From assembly GCA_963666505.2 (NCBI GenBank), contig CAXXXL010000001.1:930001-994000 (forward strand): a DNA stretch of 64,000 nucleotides. The letters are read 5' to 3'. The position numbers and the translations under genes are program-made. Under the pieces are notes generated by a model. That model searched no databases. It saw only the letters and a list, made by a program, of their open reading frames with translations, and had not been told where the DNA came from. The DNA comes from JABGQS01 sp963666505 (GTDB taxonomy: Bacteria > Bacillota > Clostridia > Christensenellales > SZUA-584). Positions 52,722 to 62,235 of the stretch are shown one piece after another. Every line of letters starts with the position of its first letter. Within the stretch, counting starts at the first letter, position 1.

Positions 52722-53495
52722 ATGGAAGATTTAATTGTAAAAAAACCAAAAATAGAAATAAAAGACCTGAACTTCTATTACGGAGATTTTCTTGCACTGA
52801 AGAATATCGACCTAAACATTTACGAAAAGGAAGTCACGGCATTCATCGGCCCTTCGGGCTGCGGTAAATCTACGATACTTCGGACGCTTAACCGCATAAA
52901 CGACCTTATAGAAGGAACCAAGATAGAGGGCAAAGTGCTGCTTGACGGTGAAGATATCTACCGAAAGGACTACGACATAATAGGCTTGCGGACGAAGATA
53001 GGTATGGTGTTTCAGAAGCCCAACCCGTTCCCGATGAGTATATATGATAATGTTGCATACGGGCCGAGGCTCAACGGTATAAAGCACAAATCACAGCTTA
53101 ATGAAATAGTAGAAAAGAGCATCAGGGCAGCTGCGCTTTGGGATGAAGTCAAAGATATACTGCACCGAAACGCACTAAGCCTTTCGGGAGGTCAGCAGCA
53201 GCGTCTGTGCATATCAAGAGCGCTGGCTGTTTCACCGGAAGTTCTGCTTATGGACGAGCCTACGTCTGCGCTCGACCCGATATCGACACTGAAGATAGAA
53301 GACTTGATAGCGGAACTCAAGCAGGATTATACGATAGCGATAGTAACGCATAACATGCAGCAGGGTGCAAGGGTTTCCGACAAGACTGCGTTCTTCCTGC
53401 TTGGTGAAGTGATAGAGGTGGACGATACAGATACGATTTTCTCCAACCCGTCCAACCAGAAAACAGAAGAATATATTACAGGAAAGTACAGCTAA
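52722..53495 (+). CDS. pstB: Phosphate ABC transporter ATP-binding protein PstB
   Basis: A 257-residue ABC ATPase that powers phosphate uptake. Walker A GPSGCGKST, the Q-loop, the signature LSGGQQQR and Walker B VLLMDEPTSALDP are present, along with the PstB-typical NLNFYYGDF start and NPFPMSIYDNVAYGPR. Length is normal. It lies nine bases after pstA and 24 bases before phoU. Confidence 0.96.
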   Translation: MEDLIVKKPKIEIKDLNFYYGDFLALKNIDLNIYEKEVTAFIGPSGCGKSTILRTLNRINDLIEGTKIEGKVLLDGEDIYRKDYDIIGLRTKIGMVFQKPNPFPMSIYDNVAYGPRLNGIKHKSQLNEIVEKSIRAAALWDEVKDILHRNALSLSGGQQQRLCISRALAVSPEVLLMDEPTSALDPISTLKIEDLIAELKQDYTIAIVTHNMQQGARVSDKTAFFLLGEVIEVDDTDTIFSNPSNQKTEEYITGKYS

Positions 53496-53519
53496 ACCAA
53501 TTAGCTTTAGGAGGGTAGT

Positions 53520-54164
53520 ATGCCAAAAAGAATATTAATGACAGCTCAGCTCGATGTTATTCATAGGTCGCTTGCCAAGATGACGGCGCTTATCAGCAAA
53601 TCGCTCAATCAGATGATAATTGCGCTCAAAGACCAGAACATAGAGCTGGCGAAACAGGTTATAGAAAACGACGAACAGATAGACGCCATGGAGCTGAAGA
53701 TAGAGAAAGACTGTGTGCTCGTGCTTGCACGCCACCAGCCGATAGCTTCAGACCTTCGCGACGTGACGAGCGTATTTCGAGTCATATCCGACCTTGAAAG
53801 GATAGGCGACCAGTGCGCAGATATCTGTGAATACATCATCATGATGGAAGGCAAAGAATATATAAAGCCGCTTGAAGATATTCCGGAAATGGCAATCGAA
53901 TGTGAAAAGATGATAAATCTTTCGATACGCAGCTTCATAACCAAAGATTTAAAGATTGCAAAAGATGTCCTTTTAATGGATAATATTGTTGATGATTATT
54001 TTGAAAATATACGTGAAGAGCTAATCGGACTTATGAAAAGCAACAAAGAATATGTCCAGCAGCTAACGTATCTGATATTGATAATAAAGTATTTGGAGAA
54101 GATAGCCGACCACGCTACCAACATCTCCGGATGGATAATATATAATGTGACGGGTTCGCATTAG
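53520..54164 (+). CDS. phoU: Phosphate signalling protein PhoU
   Basis: A 214-residue all-helical protein made of two repeats, each with the metal-binding E/DxxxD pattern (for example ERIGDQCADICEY and EKIADHATNISGW). PhoU links the PstSCAB transporter to the PhoR kinase and shuts down signalling when phosphate is plentiful. AGGAGGG precedes the ATG. Its place between pstB and the two-component genes is the standard order. Confidence 0.94.
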   Translation: MPKRILMTAQLDVIHRSLAKMTALISKSLNQMIIALKDQNIELAKQVIENDEQIDAMELKIEKDCVLVLARHQPIASDLRDVTSVFRVISDLERIGDQCADICEYIIMMEGKEYIKPLEDIPEMAIECEKMINLSIRSFITKDLKIAKDVLLMDNIVDDYFENIREELIGLMKSNKEYVQQLTYLILIIKYLEKIADHATNISGWIIYNVTGSH

Positions 54165-54175
54165 AGAAGGAATAT

Positions 54176-54871
54176 ATGAGCAAGATATTAATTGTTGATG
54201 ATGAAAAAAACGTAGCGGAACTAATAAAATACAACCTTGAGATAGCGGGCTATGAAACGACGATGGTACACGATGGGAAAAGCGCCGTAGATACCGTAAA
54301 AACAGGGGAGTACGACCTTGTCATTCTCGATATTATGCTGCCTGAAATAGACGGATTCAGCATACTGCGCTACATCCGTTCCAGTGAAAAGATAGCGGAT
54401 ATACCGGTCATAATGCTGACAGCAAAGGCTTCGGAATCAGATATAGTGCTGGGGCTGGAGATCGGTGCAGACGACTATATGGTAAAACCGTTCAAGATAA
54501 ACGAGCTTGTGGCAAGGGTTAAAGTTCAACTTCGTAAAAATGAGAAAACGCCTTCCGAGAAGGAAGAAACAACAGAACTTGGGTCCATAGTCGTCGACAA
54601 TGCAAGTTACAAAGTGACAAAGAACGGACAGGAAGTTGCGCTGACTAACAAAGAATATGAGCTTTTCAGATATTTGGTATCAAGGCAGGGCAAAGTCTGC
54701 ACAAGAGAAAACATACTCTCGCAGATATGGGGATATGAATATATAGGCGGCACTAGGACGGTCGACGTCCACATCAGAAGCCTGCGCAAGAAGCTTTTTC
54801 AGGACGAGAACGAGTATAAAATAACGACTATTATAGGTGTGGGGTACAAATTTGAAAAGAGCATTAATTAG
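54176..54871 (+). CDS. phoP: Response regulator PhoP/PhoB (OmpR family)
   Basis: A 231-residue response regulator. The receiver domain has the acidic pocket VDDEK, phosphorylated Asp in LVILDIMLPE, and MLTAKA and MVKPF. The C-terminal winged helix ends in RTVDVHIRSLRKKL and IGVGYKFE. It should bind the Pho box upstream of pstS. Its stop overlaps the kinase gene by about 20 bases. The Gram-positive setting favours the name PhoP over PhoB; both denote the same role. Confidence 0.93.
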   Translation: MSKILIVDDEKNVAELIKYNLEIAGYETTMVHDGKSAVDTVKTGEYDLVILDIMLPEIDGFSILRYIRSSEKIADIPVIMLTAKASESDIVLGLEIGADDYMVKPFKINELVARVKVQLRKNEKTPSEKEETTELGSIVVDNASYKVTKNGQEVALTNKEYELFRYLVSRQGKVCTRENILSQIWGYEYIGGTRTVDVHIRSLRKKLFQDENEYKITTIIGVGYKFEKSIN

Positions 54872-56603
54872 AAACAGCCTGATAGCGCTGGTGATACTTG
54901 TTTTGATAACAGGCGTTTCTTCATACATAATTATGAAAAATACGCTGATCAGCAAAGCGTACGACGATACAGAAGAAAACCTTGACGGATACATTTATAT
55001 GCTGGAAAAAGAAAGTCCGGATGATATAAACCAGAGCTGCAAAGACTTCGGAGAATATACCGGTATAAGGGTGACTGTTATAGATGCACAGACCGGGCAG
55101 GTCCTCGGAGACAGCGACAACGATATTACAGCGATGGATAATCATCTGTATAGGGAAGAAGTCTCGCAGGCCATTAAAACGGGAGAAGGCACTTCAAAGC
55201 GTCATTCTAATACCCAGAAGATCGATTTTCTCTATTATGCCAAGTATGTTGAACACAATGGCAAGGAGCTCGTCGTAAGGACTGCAACGCAGCTAAGTAT
55301 AATCAAAGACGCATACAATTCTATCGGCGTTTCGATGCTGATTGCTGTTTTCGCTGCTGCAATGATAGCGTTTCTAATATCATACGGTTTCAACAACAGG
55401 GTTGCAAAACCGATAAGCGAGATAACAGACCTTGCGCTGGAGATATCCGAAGGCGGTTATGGTAAAAACGCATACATAACCTCATATAAGGAAGTGGAAA
55501 AGCTGTCGGGCGCTCTAAACAATCTTTCAAATAGCCTGAAAGTCTCATTCGACAACATGTCAGTGCGCAACGCCCAGCTTGAAGCAATATTACAGAGCTT
55601 CAGCCACGGCATAATGGTGTGCGACAACGACGGCAACGTGCAGTATTCAAACGAGAACTTCTCGCGGATACTAGGGATAGAAGAGGATCTGGAAAATAAA
55701 AACATATATAAATTCATGTTCGACGAGAATATATACAGCATACTGGAAGAAATACTTAAGAGCGACGAGAACTCCGTGACCAGGAACAGCGTACAATTTT
55801 CGGATGGCACTTTCAGGAGCTACAGCGGCTACCGTATAAAAGACTATACCGGTGTTCGGAAGGGAATACTGCTGATGGTCGAGGATGTTACTAACGTGCG
55901 AAAGCTTGAACGTATGAGGAGCACTTTTGTGTCAAATGTAACGCACGAATTAAAAACGCCCATAACCTGCATATCCGGCTATACACAAACGCTTTTAAAC
56001 GGCGCTGTGTATGACAAGGAGAATGCAAACAAGTTCCTGCATATAATCGACGAAGAAGCGCAGCGTCTTAATCTCCTTATAGACGATATACTGACGCTTT
56101 CAGAGATAGAGAACAAGAAGAATATAAGCTATGATACAAAGGTTGATCTTGTAGAGATTTCAGACGATGTGCTGGAGCTCATGAAACAGAAATACCCTTC
56201 GAAATCCGGTGTTGAAATGCGCATAGTTACTGACGGAAAAGAACCTTATGAGATATTAGGCGACAAGCATAAGCTAAAGCAGATAATCATAAACCTTGTG
56301 GACAATTCGATAAAGCATACATCCGAGGGGTTTATAGCAGTCGAGTTCTCGAAGAACGATAAGACGCTGACAATGAATGTGCAGGACACAGGAGTAGGCA
56401 TAGAAGAGAAGCATCATGACAGGCTGTTCGAGCGCTTCTACAGGGTGGACAAACATCGCTCGAGAGAGACGGGAGGCACAGGCCTTGGTCTTTCCATAGT
56501 AAAGCATCTTACGCTCTTGCACCACGGACACATTTCAATTGAGAGCAAGCTCGGACAGGGCACCAGCATAAGCATAGAGTTCCCTCTGCCAGAGAACAAT
56601 TAG
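54852..56603 (+). CDS. phoR: Phosphate-regulon sensor histidine kinase PhoR
   Basis: A 583-residue membrane kinase from a TTG inside the response regulator gene (a GTG at 54837 is possible). One membrane segment is near residues 6-26 and a second near 158-178, with a sensor region between. HAMP and PAS domains follow. The phospho-acceptor is in THELKTPI, and the ATP domain has NLVDNSIKHT, DTGVGI, FERFYRVD and GGTGLGLSI. It autophosphorylates under phosphate limitation and passes phosphate to PhoP. A terminator follows at once, ending the operon. Confidence 0.93.
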   Translation: MKRALIRNSLIALVILVLITGVSSYIIMKNTLISKAYDDTEENLDGYIYMLEKESPDDINQSCKDFGEYTGIRVTVIDAQTGQVLGDSDNDITAMDNHLYREEVSQAIKTGEGTSKRHSNTQKIDFLYYAKYVEHNGKELVVRTATQLSIIKDAYNSIGVSMLIAVFAAAMIAFLISYGFNNRVAKPISEITDLALEISEGGYGKNAYITSYKEVEKLSGALNNLSNSLKVSFDNMSVRNAQLEAILQSFSHGIMVCDNDGNVQYSNENFSRILGIEEDLENKNIYKFMFDENIYSILEEILKSDENSVTRNSVQFSDGTFRSYSGYRIKDYTGVRKGILLMVEDVTNVRKLERMRSTFVSNVTHELKTPITCISGYTQTLLNGAVYDKENANKFLHIIDEEAQRLNLLIDDILTLSEIENKKNISYDTKVDLVEISDDVLELMKQKYPSKSGVEMRIVTDGKEPYEILGDKHKLKQIIINLVDNSIKHTSEGFIAVEFSKNDKTLTMNVQDTGVGIEEKHHDRLFERFYRVDKHRSRETGGTGLGLSIVKHLTLLHHGHISIESKLGQGTSISIEFPLPENN

Positions 56604-56617
56604 GAGTATAAAACAAG

Positions 56618-56650
56618 CTGTCTGCACATCGCTGCAGGCAGTTTTAATTT
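56618..56650 (+). terminator. Terminator of the pst-pho operon
   Basis: CTGTCTGCA (56618-56626) pairs with TGCAGGCAG (56633-56641, one G-U pair), followed by TTTTAATTTT. Confidence 0.82.
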
Positions 56651-56750
56651 TAGCGTGAAAAGGAAGAACTTGTATTTACTGCTTCAAAAATGTAAAATCA
56701 CAATAAGAGATGCTGTAATAGAAATATACGTCATGCAGGGAGAGCCAAGT

Positions 56751-57671
56751 ATGCAGAACCTGAATAAAACTTCAAAAGCAAGAGAGGTAATTGGCTGGAT
56801 AGGTGTTAGCATTACTGTTGTACTCACAGGTGTCTGGTCTTTCTGGGGCATAACAGAAAACTTTCACGAGGGCTGGTATGCGCAGTCCGTATGGCAAAAC
56901 ATTGGTATGCTCTTTCTGCAATATCTGCTGTTTACTTTCATATTCAGCGGGCTTGGGTGTCTTTCGCTGCGCTTTCCGAGAATTGGACTCACTGCGCACA
57001 TTGCTCTTGGCGTGTTTACCGTGTTTTTCTTTTCGGGTTCTTCATTCCAGGTGGTATACCTGCTTATAGCACTGCCGCTGATACTCTTAGGGCTGCTATA
57101 TTTATTCGGGCGTCCAAAGCCAAGAAAACTTGCCTATCTGCTTATAATCTGCGTGCCGCTTCTTATAATAGCTGTGTTCGGCGGCATAAACTATGCACGT
57201 GTCTCCCGGCGGATAGACGATGGTGACTACGGGATAAGAATAATTGAAGGCAACGGTATAACTCTTGCTGCAGCGCCCAGAGGGCCGGGCTGGCCGGAAG
57301 GTGGAGTGAGCTGGTACAAAGCTCAGGATATATGCGCACACCTCTCTGAAGACGGCACAACGCTTATGGAGAGCAGGCAGAACATATGGCGGCTGCCGAG
57401 TGTGGATGAAGCAGTTCGGCTGATGAGCCTTCACGGTGAAAACAGCGGCGGAGTTTGGGACAAGGAAGAAAAGAAAGCGGACTATGAAATAGCTCCAGAC
57501 AAGGAAAGCCCGTTGTGGGATGTCCATTCCCAGATAATATATTACTGGACAGCTGACGAAGCGTCAGAAGGCAAAGCATATATAATAGTTTATGACGGCG
57601 GAGTGTTCGAACGGCGGACGGATTCGAGTTATGGATACCTTGGCTTCAGAGCTGTAAAAGATATAGAGTAA
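56751..57671 (+). CDS. Membrane protein with extracytoplasmic DUF1566-like domain
   Basis: A 306-residue protein from the ATG eight bases after GGGAG. Five hydrophobic segments cover about residues 14-155. The C-terminal 145 residues are soluble, with SWYKAQDICAHL, WRLPSVDEAVRL and GYLGFRAV, the pattern of DUF1566/Lcl-type and formylglycine-enzyme-like surface domains. Such domains occur in surface or secreted proteins of unknown role. It follows the pst-pho terminator and is not clearly regulated by phosphate. Confidence 0.68.
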   Translation: MQNLNKTSKAREVIGWIGVSITVVLTGVWSFWGITENFHEGWYAQSVWQNIGMLFLQYLLFTFIFSGLGCLSLRFPRIGLTAHIALGVFTVFFFSGSSFQVVYLLIALPLILLGLLYLFGRPKPRKLAYLLIICVPLLIIAVFGGINYARVSRRIDDGDYGIRIIEGNGITLAAAPRGPGWPEGGVSWYKAQDICAHLSEDGTTLMESRQNIWRLPSVDEAVRLMSLHGENSGGVWDKEEKKADYEIAPDKESPLWDVHSQIIYYWTADEASEGKAYIIVYDGGVFERRTDSSYGYLGFRAVKDIE

Positions 57672-57803
57672 TCTGAATTTTCAATATATTATTGATGTAC
57701 ACTTTTTTTATTTGCAGCAGAAATGGTGTAATACAAAAGTAATTTGTGCTTCCAAACAATTAAGATTGTATGAAGCTTATTAAAAAATGCTTGTTAGAGG
57801 GCA

Positions 57804-57832
57804 TTGCGGTATGTATACTCATGCTGTATTAT
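57804..57832 (+). promoter_or_regulatory. Promoter of the alpha-oxoamine synthase gene
   Basis: TTGCGG (57804-57809) and TATTAT (57827-57832) are spaced by 17 bases, about 30 bases before the ATG. Confidence 0.55.
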
Positions 57833-57863
57833 TATATAGAATTCAATTTCAGGAGAGTAATTA

Positions 57864-59069
57864 ATGGATATATTTAAAAAGTGTTATGATTATACCGATG
57901 TCGCCGAAGCTAAGGCTACGGGGCTTTATCCGTATTTTCATGCACTGGAAACACCGCAGGACACCGAAGTCACAATGGACGGCAAACGTATCATAATGAT
58001 CGGCTCAAACAACTATATGGGTCTTACGAACGACAAACGTACTGCGCAGGCTGCAAAAGATGCCATAGATAAATACGGAACAGGGTGTTCCGGCTCCAGG
58101 TTTCTTAATGGAACGCTGGTGCTTCACGAACAGCTGGAAAAGGAGCTTGCGGAGTTCTTTGGCAAAGAAGATACGCTGACTTTCAGCACAGGCTTCCAGA
58201 CCAATCTTGGTATAGTATCATCTTTGGTAGGTAGGCATGACTATATATTCAACGACTCAGAGAACCACGCAAGCATAATAGATGCCTGCAGGCTGAGCTT
58301 TGCTAAAAAGAATTTAAGATATGAACACAACGATATGGACAGCCTGGAGGATAAGCTGAAAAGGGTGCCGGAAGATGCAGGAAAGCTTATTATAACAGAT
58401 GGAGTGTTCAGCATGAGCGGGGATATCGCAAAGCTGCCAGAGCTCGTAGCGCTGAAAAAAAAGTATAATGCAAGGCTGATGGTAGATGATGCACACGGAG
58501 TCGGTATGATAGGCGTCTGCGGCAGAGGTACAGCAAGCCACTTCGGGCTGGAGGACGAGGTCGATATAATCATGACGACGTTCTCAAAATCTCTTGCGTC
58601 ACTCGGGGGCTGTATAGCTGCCAGCAAAGAGGTAATTAACTATGTAAAGCACAAATCTCGTCCGTTCATATTCAGCGCGTCTATACCGCCGGGCAATGCA
58701 GCAGCAGCAATGGAAGCGCTTAAGATAATGAAGAGCGAGCCGCAGCGTCAGAAGAACCTCATCGAGATAAGCAACTATATGCGTGCAAGGCTGAAAGAAG
58801 CCGGTATACCTATAATAGAAGGCGAAACGGCGATAATCCCAGTTTTCACTTATGAAATGCACCGTACGTTCCTTATAACCAAGATGTTGTTCGAACAAGG
58901 CGTATACGTAAACCCTGTAATACCGCCGGCAGTAAATGACGGAGAGTGTATGCTAAGGACAAGCTTTACGGCGACCCACACAAAAGAACAGATGGATACT
59001 GCAGCGAAAGCGTTCAAACTGGTTTTTTCAAAGGCAGACGATGTTTTGAAAGAAAAATACAGCTTCTAA
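57864..59069 (+). CDS. Alpha-oxoamine synthase (serine palmitoyltransferase/KBL/BioF family)
   Basis: A 401-residue PLP enzyme of the family that condenses an amino acid with an acyl-CoA. NYMGLTND, GTGCSGSRFLNGT, SENHASIIDACRL, DDAHGVGMIG and the Schiff-base block TTFSKSLASLGG are present. The N-terminal YPYFHALETPQDTEVTMDG resembles bacterial serine palmitoyltransferases more than BioF or Kbl. No biotin or threonine genes are nearby. It is a single gene between promoter and terminator. If it is a palmitoyltransferase it would make sphingoid bases, uncommon in Clostridia; 2-amino-3-ketobutyrate CoA ligase is the main alternative. Confidence 0.82.
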   Translation: MDIFKKCYDYTDVAEAKATGLYPYFHALETPQDTEVTMDGKRIIMIGSNNYMGLTNDKRTAQAAKDAIDKYGTGCSGSRFLNGTLVLHEQLEKELAEFFGKEDTLTFSTGFQTNLGIVSSLVGRHDYIFNDSENHASIIDACRLSFAKKNLRYEHNDMDSLEDKLKRVPEDAGKLIITDGVFSMSGDIAKLPELVALKKKYNARLMVDDAHGVGMIGVCGRGTASHFGLEDEVDIIMTTFSKSLASLGGCIAASKEVINYVKHKSRPFIFSASIPPGNAAAAMEALKIMKSEPQRQKNLIEISNYMRARLKEAGIPIIEGETAIIPVFTYEMHRTFLITKMLFEQGVYVNPVIPPAVNDGECMLRTSFTATHTKEQMDTAAKAFKLVFSKADDVLKEKYSF

Positions 59070-59079
59070 TCAGCAAACG

Positions 59080-59107
59080 AGCCGGTCAAAAAAAGGCCGG
59101 CTTTTTT
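59080..59107 (+). terminator. Terminator after the alpha-oxoamine synthase
   Basis: AGCCGG (59080-59085) pairs with CCGGCT (59097-59102) around an A-rich loop, followed by TTTTTT. Confidence 0.83.
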
Positions 59108-59268
59108 AATACGCATTTCTATCAGACTATCTAGGACGATCATTATAATGATAGGCGCTATAGCGGAGCTTTTTTCATGAGCATGCATTGTGTTAAATTT
59201 TAAAATAATGTAAAGATTCAAAGCAGCAGTATAAAATATCTTTACAAATAATAAATAATGATTTACTA

Positions 59269-59297
59269 TTGTGTAATTGCACTAAAACAGCTATAAT
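59269..59297 (+). promoter_or_regulatory. Promoter of the split transketolase operon
   Basis: TTGTGT (59269-59274) and TATAAT (59292-59297) are spaced by 17 bases, about 44 bases before the GTG start. Confidence 0.62.
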
Positions 59298-59340
59298 CAA
59301 TATATAAATATCGAATAACAATAAATTGCGAGGAAATTTA

Positions 59341-60183
59341 GTGATCAAAACAGCTGAAATAAACAAGATAATAAACCCTTTATGCCGTAGATTCAGGCAA
59401 GACCTTATAAAGCTGCTGTACGGTACGCAAACAGGGCACCCCGGCGCTTCGCTGTCTGCGATGGAATTAATAACGACACTTTACTATTTTAAGATGAACG
59501 GTGTTGACCCTACGGATGCATGCAATCCCGGGCGTGACAGGTTTGTTCTAAGCAAAGGGCATGCAGCGCCCACGCTCTACATAGTCCTTGCAGAACTGGG
59601 GTTTTTCCCTAAAGACGACCTGCCCGGGTTAAGAAGTCTTGGCTGTCATCTTCAAGGTCATCCTTGTGTTGCTAAAACGCCGGGAATAGACTATTCGTCT
59701 GCGCCGCTGGGGCAGGGGCTGTCATACGCCCTGGGGATTGCGCTTGCGGCCAAACTCGACGGAAAGAAATATACTACATATGTCGTTATGGGCGACGGTG
59801 AAACGCAGGAAGGCATGATATGGGAGGCTGCTATGGCGGCGTCAAAGTTCAAAACTGACAATATTATTGCCATACTTGATAAAAACGGAGTTCAGCTTGA
59901 CGGCGCAACGGACGAAGTTATGCCGCTTGGAGATGTGCAGGCGAAGTGGCAGAGCTTCGGATGGCACACAATAACAATAGACGGGCACGACGCCTGCGCT
60001 ATATCCGGCGCTGTAGACGAAGCGAAATCTGTAATGGGAAAGCCGACGATAATTATCGCAGAGACAATCAAAGGCAGGGGAGTTTCGTTCATGGAGGGAA
60101 AAAGTGAGTGGCACGGCAAGCCGATTGACGAAGAACACTTCCTGCTGGCAATGAAGGAACTCGGAGGAGCGGCAGATGAATAA
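59341..60183 (+). CDS. Transketolase, N-terminal (thiamine diphosphate) subunit
   Basis: A 280-residue protein covering the pyrophosphate half of transketolase, from GTG five bases after GAGGAA. The TPP-magnesium motif runs from MGDGE to LDKNG, and SKGHAAPTLY and PLGQGL are typical. It transfers two-carbon ketol units between sugar phosphates and needs the next gene's product. The stop overlaps the next ATG by eight bases. Split transketolases are common in Firmicutes and archaea. Confidence 0.93.
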   Translation: MIKTAEINKIINPLCRRFRQDLIKLLYGTQTGHPGASLSAMELITTLYYFKMNGVDPTDACNPGRDRFVLSKGHAAPTLYIVLAELGFFPKDDLPGLRSLGCHLQGHPCVAKTPGIDYSSAPLGQGLSYALGIALAAKLDGKKYTTYVVMGDGETQEGMIWEAAMAASKFKTDNIIAILDKNGVQLDGATDEVMPLGDVQAKWQSFGWHTITIDGHDACAISGAVDEAKSVMGKPTIIIAETIKGRGVSFMEGKSEWHGKPIDEEHFLLAMKELGGAADE

Positions 60184-61105
60184 TATAGCTGTAAAAGAAG
60201 CTTACGGAATAGCGCTTCGTGAACTTGGCGCAGAGATTAAACAGCTTGTTGTGCTCGATTCGGATGTGGGCAGCTCTACCAGAAGCATACTGTTCGGGCA
60301 GGCTTATCCAGAGCGTTATTTCAACGTTGGTATAGCCGAAGCGAATATGTGCGCTGTAGCTGCAGGGCTTGCTTCGGCAGGCAAGGTAGCGTTCGTAAAT
60401 ACATTTGCGGTGTTCCTGACAACTCGTGCGCTCGACCCGGTAACAAGTCTTATAGCATACCCGAACTTAAACGTTAAGCTCGCCGGTTCATATGCTGGCT
60501 TGTCAGATTCTTATGATGGCGCAACACACAACTCTGTTTCAGATATTGCAGTTTCAAGGTCGATACCCAACCTGAGTGTCGTCTGTGTATCGGACGCTGT
60601 GCAGACCGCCAGGGCGACTAAGGCGGTTGCGAAGACAGACGGGCCGGTATACCTGCGGCTGAGCAGGGCAGCTGTTCCTCAAGTGTTTGACGAAAACTAT
60701 GAGTTCAGGTTCGGGAAAGGAGAACTTTTGCTTGAGGGCACGGACGTAACACTGATTGCAACGGGATATATGCTGCAAAAATCGCTTGAAGCTGCAAAGC
60801 TGTTGGAAAAGGAAGGAATAAGCGCACGCGTTGTAAACATTCATACCATAAAACCGATAAACGAAGACATCATACTGGACAGCGCAGCAAAAACAGGTCT
60901 TATAGCAACGGTTGAAGAACACAGCATCATCGGCGGTCTTGGCGGAGCAGTCGCAGAGGTCTTGGCCGAAAAGCATCCGTCAAAGATGATAAGGATCGGC
61001 ATTAGTGATTCATTCGGAGAATCGGGCGACTATGAAGAGCTGCTTGACAAATTCGGGCTTAGCGCAAAGCGAATCGCAGAAAGAGTTAGGCGAGCGCTAA
61101 GATAA
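60176..61105 (+). CDS. Transketolase, C-terminal (pyrimidine-binding) subunit
   Basis: A 309-residue partner covering the Pyr and C-terminal domains of transketolase. VLDSDVGSST, FNVGIAEANMCAVAAGLA with the catalytic glutamate, and VEEHSIIGGLGGAVAEVL are present. It starts inside the N-terminal subunit gene, ensuring paired synthesis. Together they supply the non-oxidative pentose phosphate pathway, in line with the glucose-6-phosphate dehydrogenase gene downstream. Confidence 0.93.
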   Translation: MNNIAVKEAYGIALRELGAEIKQLVVLDSDVGSSTRSILFGQAYPERYFNVGIAEANMCAVAAGLASAGKVAFVNTFAVFLTTRALDPVTSLIAYPNLNVKLAGSYAGLSDSYDGATHNSVSDIAVSRSIPNLSVVCVSDAVQTARATKAVAKTDGPVYLRLSRAAVPQVFDENYEFRFGKGELLLEGTDVTLIATGYMLQKSLEAAKLLEKEGISARVVNIHTIKPINEDIILDSAAKTGLIATVEEHSIIGGLGGAVAEVLAEKHPSKMIRIGISDSFGESGDYEELLDKFGLSAKRIAERVRRALR

Positions 61106-61117
61106 GATAAACTACTT

Positions 61118-61150
61118 GAGGCACGCTGATAACGGCGTGTCTTTGTTTTT
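61118..61150 (+). terminator. Terminator after the split transketolase
   Basis: GGCACGC (61120-61126) pairs with GCGTGTC (61135-61141, one G-U pair), followed by TTTGTTTTT. Confidence 0.78.
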
Positions 61151-61237
61151 GAGCTGATTACTGGACACGATACGTCAGAGAAGTCTATAATGAACAAAAA
61201 GATAAATATTGTTGTTACAAAACAGGGAGGCTAAGAT

Positions 61238-62137
61238 ATGTTCAAAAATGGCAATATAGGCTTTATAGGCCTTGGAATAATGGGCAAACCTATGGCTAAG
61301 AATCTTCTCAAAGCGGGCTATGGTCTTGTGGTATACAACAGAAGCAGCGAAGCAGTAGAAGAACTCGTAAGTCTTGGAGCGCAAAGAGCTCAGTCGTGCA
61401 GTGAGACAGCGCAGAAATGCAACGGGCTGCTGTTTACAATGTTGCCGAACAGTCCGGACGTTAAGGAAGTGATGCTTGGCAGCGGTGGTGTACTTGAAGG
61501 GGCCGGTAAAGGGCTGATAGTTATTGATAACAGCTCAATAACTCCGCTGGCAGCACAGGAGGTTTACAGTGCCGCAAAACAAGCCGGGGTAAGATATATT
61601 GACGCACCTGTTTCGGGAGGCGAACCGAAAGCAAAAGACGGAACACTGGCAATCATGGCCGGCGGCGACGAAGAAGTCTTCGAGATGGTAGAAGACATAC
61701 TCCTTGTGTTGGGTTCCAGCGCAGTTTACTGCGGCGAAAGCGGAAGCGGGAACACGACCAAACTTGCAAACCAGATAATCGTAGCGCTCAACATTGCAGC
61801 GGTAAGCGAAGCGTTCGTACTTGCACAGAAAGCCGGTGTAGACTCGCAGAAAGTGTTTGATGCCATCAAGGGAGGGCTTGCCGGAAGCACAGTGATGAAT
61901 GCAAAAGTTCCGCTGATACTCGACGGAGATTTCAAGCCGGGTTTCCGCATAGATCTGCACATTAAAGATCTCCAAAACGCTCTTGACACGGCTCATGAAA
62001 AAGGTGTGCCCGTGCCGCTAACGGCTGGTGTTATGGAGATAATGCAGTCGCTTAAAGCAGAAGGCAGGGCAAAGGAAGATCACGGCGGTCTTATACAATA
62101 CTATGAAAAGATAGCCGGTGTAAAAGTAAGAAGATGA
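61238..62137 (+). CDS. 2-hydroxy-3-oxopropionate/3-hydroxyisobutyrate-type dehydrogenase
   Basis: A 299-residue beta-hydroxyacid dehydrogenase. The N-terminal nucleotide loop GFIGLGIMGKPMAKNL, substrate motif DAPVSGGEPKAKDG and catalytic lysine in GNTTKLANQ are those of the GarR/GlxR/MmsB family. GarR-like tartronate semialdehyde reductase is the best fit by motif, linking sugar-acid breakdown to glycerate; 3-hydroxyisobutyrate is the alternative. GGGAGG precedes the ATG. It is monocistronic, with a terminator after it. Confidence 0.86.
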   Translation: MFKNGNIGFIGLGIMGKPMAKNLLKAGYGLVVYNRSSEAVEELVSLGAQRAQSCSETAQKCNGLLFTMLPNSPDVKEVMLGSGGVLEGAGKGLIVIDNSSITPLAAQEVYSAAKQAGVRYIDAPVSGGEPKAKDGTLAIMAGGDEEVFEMVEDILLVLGSSAVYCGESGSGNTTKLANQIIVALNIAAVSEAFVLAQKAGVDSQKVFDAIKGGLAGSTVMNAKVPLILDGDFKPGFRIDLHIKDLQNALDTAHEKGVPVPLTAGVMEIMQSLKAEGRAKEDHGGLIQYYEKIAGVKVRR

Positions 62138-62164
62138 GTATATATGCCTGCATAATATAAATGA

Positions 62165-62187
62165 AAAGCGGCTTAAGGCCGTTTTTT
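62165..62187 (+). terminator. Terminator after the GarR-like gene
   Basis: CGGC (62169-62172) pairs with GCCG (62178-62181), extended by A-T pairs, followed by TTTTTT. Confidence 0.7.
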
Positions 62188-62235
62188 ATTAACATATATT
62201 TTACACAAAGGCGAGCTTATCTGTACTTATGTAAA

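Noticed and set aside
52722..53495. PstB as a generic ABC ATPase for an organic substrate
   Set aside because: The PstB-specific NPFPMSIYDN block and the pstSCA-phoU order fix it as the phosphate ATPase.
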